This document shows positions 31,565 through 33,581 of a stretch of 33,581 nucleotides of DNA, one piece after another. A program made the translations under genes and the position numbers. Under the pieces are notes generated by a model, which saw only the letters and a list, made by a program, of their open reading frames with translations, searched no databases and was not told the DNA's origin. The stretch lies in contig DUSP01000052.1 in the NCBI GenBank assembly GCA_012842575.1, positions 1-33,581 on the forward strand, given 5' to 3'. Origin of the DNA: Clostridia bacterium. GTDB lineage: Bacteria; Bacillota; Sulfobacillia; DUSP01. Positions within the stretch are counted from its first letter, which is position 1. Every line of letters starts with the position of its first letter.

Positions 31565-32653
31565 TTGTTCAGGGTCATCAAAGGGGAACAGATTAAGTCC
31601 GATACTCATCAGGTCGTAAAACTGCCGGTCCCTTCGGGCGGCTCAGAATCCCAGGCTTCCCTACCTTTTCGAGGAGACCATCGGACTATAGCCGATACCG
31701 ATATGAACAAGGTGCAGGGGACATATCCGGCGCTTACTTCGATGGAGTCATCGGATACGGATGCGCAGCTGGCGGAGACAGCCGTGTCCCTCGACCCTTC
31801 CGTGAGGGGGCCCGGGGCGGCTGTATTCATGCCGGACAACGAATGCGGCGGCATCGGTGCCCTTTCGAGAGCGGCCGTGGGCGGTACCGGGGTCAAGACG
31901 ACGACAGCCGGAGCGTCCGCGGAGTTGGAAAAGGAAGGGATTGACAACGATCCTGCCGGGTCTGGGGTCGCGATGCAGAGCGTCATCATCGATTTGGCGG
32001 TACGCCAGGCAGAAAAGATTCTGGACGAAGCGGGGCAAAAAGCCTCTTCCATAGAGAAGGAAGCTTGGGGGCGGGGGTTTGAGGCGGGCTTCAAAGAGGG
32101 TATGGCTAAAAGCCTCGAGGAGAGCGAAGGCCTCCTCAACCAGGCAAAGGAAATCCTCGAGGATGCGAAGGCAAAAGCCGGGCGCATGCTGGAAGAATCA
32201 AAACGTGACCTCATAGACCTCGTGATCACTGTAGCCTCCAGGATCATCCGGGACGAAGTCAACCTCAGGCCCGATGTGATAATGCGTCTTCTCGACGAAG
32301 CGGTGGAGCGCCTCGACGGACAGGGAGTGCGGTCTTTACGGGCTAACCCCAGGGATGTGGTCGCCCTAGAAGAAAACCTCGGCAGGCTCGAGAAACGGTG
32401 GCCGGGTGTCGCCGGCGCGAAGGTGATACCCGACAAGTCCGTGGAAGCCGGCGGTATGATCATCGAGGGCGATCTTGGAACCCTTGACTGTACCATCGAT
32501 TCCCAACTCGCTCGGATGCGGTCCAAACTCTTGGAATCCTTGGATACCACCCTGGCCGACTTGCGAAAGGGTGTTTCCTCTGAAGACTTGGGCTTATGCT
32601 CCACGGGTATGGACTCACGGGAGCGAGCGGTCCAAGGTCTGACGGCGAAATGA
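31565..32653 (+). CDS. fliH: Flagellar assembly protein FliH with long N-terminal region
   Basis: FliH is the dimeric regulator (stator-like) of the export ATPase FliI. TTG at 31565 follows a purine-rich site (GAGGAGAGAAGAGG). The product has 362 residues, well above the usual 230-280. The first 140 residues are low-complexity and unconserved apart from the MFRVIKGEQIK start seen in many Firmicute FliH proteins. A Gly-rich GxxxG-type segment, GRGFEAGFKEGMAKS, lies near 170-184 and is followed by a long helix. The conserved C-terminal domain has LVITVASRIIRDEVNLRPDV and KVIPDKSVEAGGMIIEGDLG, typical of FliH/V-ATPase subunit E-like domains. Confidence 0.93.
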   Translation: MFRVIKGEQIKSDTHQVVKLPVPSGGSESQASLPFRGDHRTIADTDMNKVQGTYPALTSMESSDTDAQLAETAVSLDPSVRGPGAAVFMPDNECGGIGALSRAAVGGTGVKTTTAGASAELEKEGIDNDPAGSGVAMQSVIIDLAVRQAEKILDEAGQKASSIEKEAWGRGFEAGFKEGMAKSLEESEGLLNQAKEILEDAKAKAGRMLEESKRDLIDLVITVASRIIRDEVNLRPDVIMRLLDEAVERLDGQGVRSLRANPRDVVALEENLGRLEKRWPGVAGAKVIPDKSVEAGGMIIEGDLGTLDCTIDSQLARMRSKLLESLDTTLADLRKGVSSEDLGLCSTGMDSRERAVQGLTAK

Positions 32654-32756
32654 GGGTTTCTGCACGTCGGCATCGGCTTTAGCCTCTCGTTCTTTTGGGC
32701 GGGAGGGGACGGAGTGGACGGGCGATATCCCGCCGGGAAATGAAAGGGAGATGGCA

Positions 32757-33581
32757 TTGGGGAAACCGGAAGGGGTCGTGGACTTCGGCGAGCTTATACG
32801 AGTAGCCCGGGAATGCGATGTCCTCCTCTTGAAGGGAAGGGTATCGCAGGTTGTCGGCCTTGTGACGGAGGCCGTCGGTCCAGGTGTAGACATCGGGGGG
32901 ATGTGCGAAATCGTACCGAGACATGGATCCCCTGTGCTCGCCGAAGTGGTGGGGTTTAGGGGCGACAAGGTATTGCTCATGCCGTATTCGGAAATGAACG
33001 GTATCGGCCCGGGCGCCGTGGTAACGGACCTGGGTAAGACCTTCGAAGTCGCAGTGGGCCATTCCCTTTTGGGCAGGGTTTTGGACGGGCTCGGAAGACC
33101 CATCGACGGTCTTGGCCCAATCGAACCTGAAAGGAAATACCCCGTTGACAGAAAAGCTCCCGGACCGTTACAGCGGCGTGGCATCGAGAAAAGTATTTCG
33201 GTCGGCGTCAGGGCCATAGACACGTTTCTGACCTGCGGGAAAGGCCAGAGGGTCGGGATCTTTGCCGGAAGTGGAGTGGGCAAAAGTACGCTGCTCGGAA
33301 TGATCGCGCGTAACACGGAAGCCGACATCAACGTCATCGGACTCATCGGAGAGCGCGGTCGTGAAGTCAAGGAATTCATAGACAAAAGCCTTGGAGAGGA
33401 AGGTCTCAAGCGGTCGGTGGTCGTGGCGGCGACGTCAGACTCTCCACCCCTCGTTCGTATCAAGGCGGCGTTTGTAACCACCACCATCGCCGAATATTTC
33501 AGGGATCAAGGACTGGATGTGATGCTGATGGTCGACTCCATAACCCGTTTTGCCATGGCGGAGAGAGAAATCGGCTTGGCC
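32757..33581 (+). CDS. fliI: Flagellum-specific ATPase FliI (3' truncated by window)
   Basis: FliI is the hexameric F1-like ATPase that energises early steps of flagellar protein export. The frame is open to the window end, giving about 275 residues of the usual 435 or so. TTG at 32757 is preferred because AAAGGGAG (32743-32750) lies 6 bp upstream; the in-frame ATG at 32751 directly abuts that site. The N-terminal barrel (GRVSQVVGLVTEAVGPGVDI) is followed by LLGRVLDGLGRPIDG and the Walker A AGSGVGKSTLLGMIAR near residue 170. IGLIGERGREVKEFI and Walker B-region LDVMLMVDSITRFAMAEREI are present. The AAATSDSPPLVR region (read as VVAATSDSPPLVRIKAAFVT) is the FliI/YscN type rather than F1 beta. 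Confidence 0.97.
   Translation, partial: MGKPEGVVDFGELIRVARECDVLLLKGRVSQVVGLVTEAVGPGVDIGGMCEIVPRHGSPVLAEVVGFRGDKVLLMPYSEMNGIGPGAVVTDLGKTFEVAVGHSLLGRVLDGLGRPIDGLGPIEPERKYPVDRKAPGPLQRRGIEKSISVGVRAIDTFLTCGKGQRVGIFAGSGVGKSTLLGMIARNTEADINVIGLIGERGREVKEFIDKSLGEEGLKRSVVVAATSDSPPLVRIKAAFVTTTIAEYFRDQGLDVMLMVDSITRFAMAEREIGLA

Overview
The window is a chromosomal segment of an endospore-forming, flagellated member of the Bacillota (Firmicutes), with moderately high GC judged by eye. The evidence is the classic Firmicute gene order (fabF-rnc-smc-ftsY-ylxM-ffh-rpsP-khpA-rimM-trmD-rplS-lepB-rbgA-rnhB-yraN-comM-dprA-topA-trmFO-xerC-hslVU-codY-flagellar operon), a full-length SpoVS with an apparent SigH promoter, CodY, and AGGAGG-type ribosome binding sites. 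A genus cannot be assigned from the sequence alone. Every gene but one lies on the + strand; the exception is a LexA/S24-like regulator at 1072-1962. There are no rRNA genes, tRNA genes, insertion sequences or CRISPR arrays.

Layout. 1-1029: the 3' end of fabF, overlapping rnc. 1072-2586: an antisense S24-type repressor-like gene, a 363-bp divergent regulatory region, and spoVS. 2587-2756: a structured leader and terminator just ahead of smc. 2757-9351: smc, ftsY, ylxM and ffh (chromosome organisation and signal recognition particle), with a terminator and a fresh SigA-type promoter between ftsY and ylxM. 9540-14849: rpsP-khpA-rimM-trmD-rplS-lepB-rbgA, then rnhB-yraN (ribosome assembly, tRNA modification, protein export, RNA/DNA hybrid removal). 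15048-22930: comM, an acyl-CoA dehydrogenase that is out of place functionally, dprA, topA and trmFO. 22934-26992: a strong promoter, then xerC-hslV-hslU-codY. 26993-27376: a c-di-GMP-I riboswitch and an intrinsic terminator. 27377-33581: flgB-flgC-fliE-fliF-fliG-fliH-fliI, the early flagellar basal-body and export genes, with fliI cut by the window end.

How it works together. Most genes are tightly packed, with ATGA/GTGA overlaps and a high share of TTG and GTG starts, so translational coupling is probably widespread. The flagellar operon is the clearest regulated unit. It follows codY and is gated by a c-di-GMP-I aptamer whose 3' strand can alternatively pair with the 5' arm of the terminator. 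This predicts that high c-di-GMP turns flagellar transcription off.

The less expected observations are: the lineage-specific S24 repressor-like gene with symmetric sites upstream; a consensus SigH promoter on spoVS; an attenuator-like leader on smc; RNase III with Gly in place of a conserved metal-site Asp; RbgA with Asn in place of the guanine-specifying Asp of its G4 motif; and short tandem duplications, each of a different sequence, at at least five gene junctions and inside the rimM tail.
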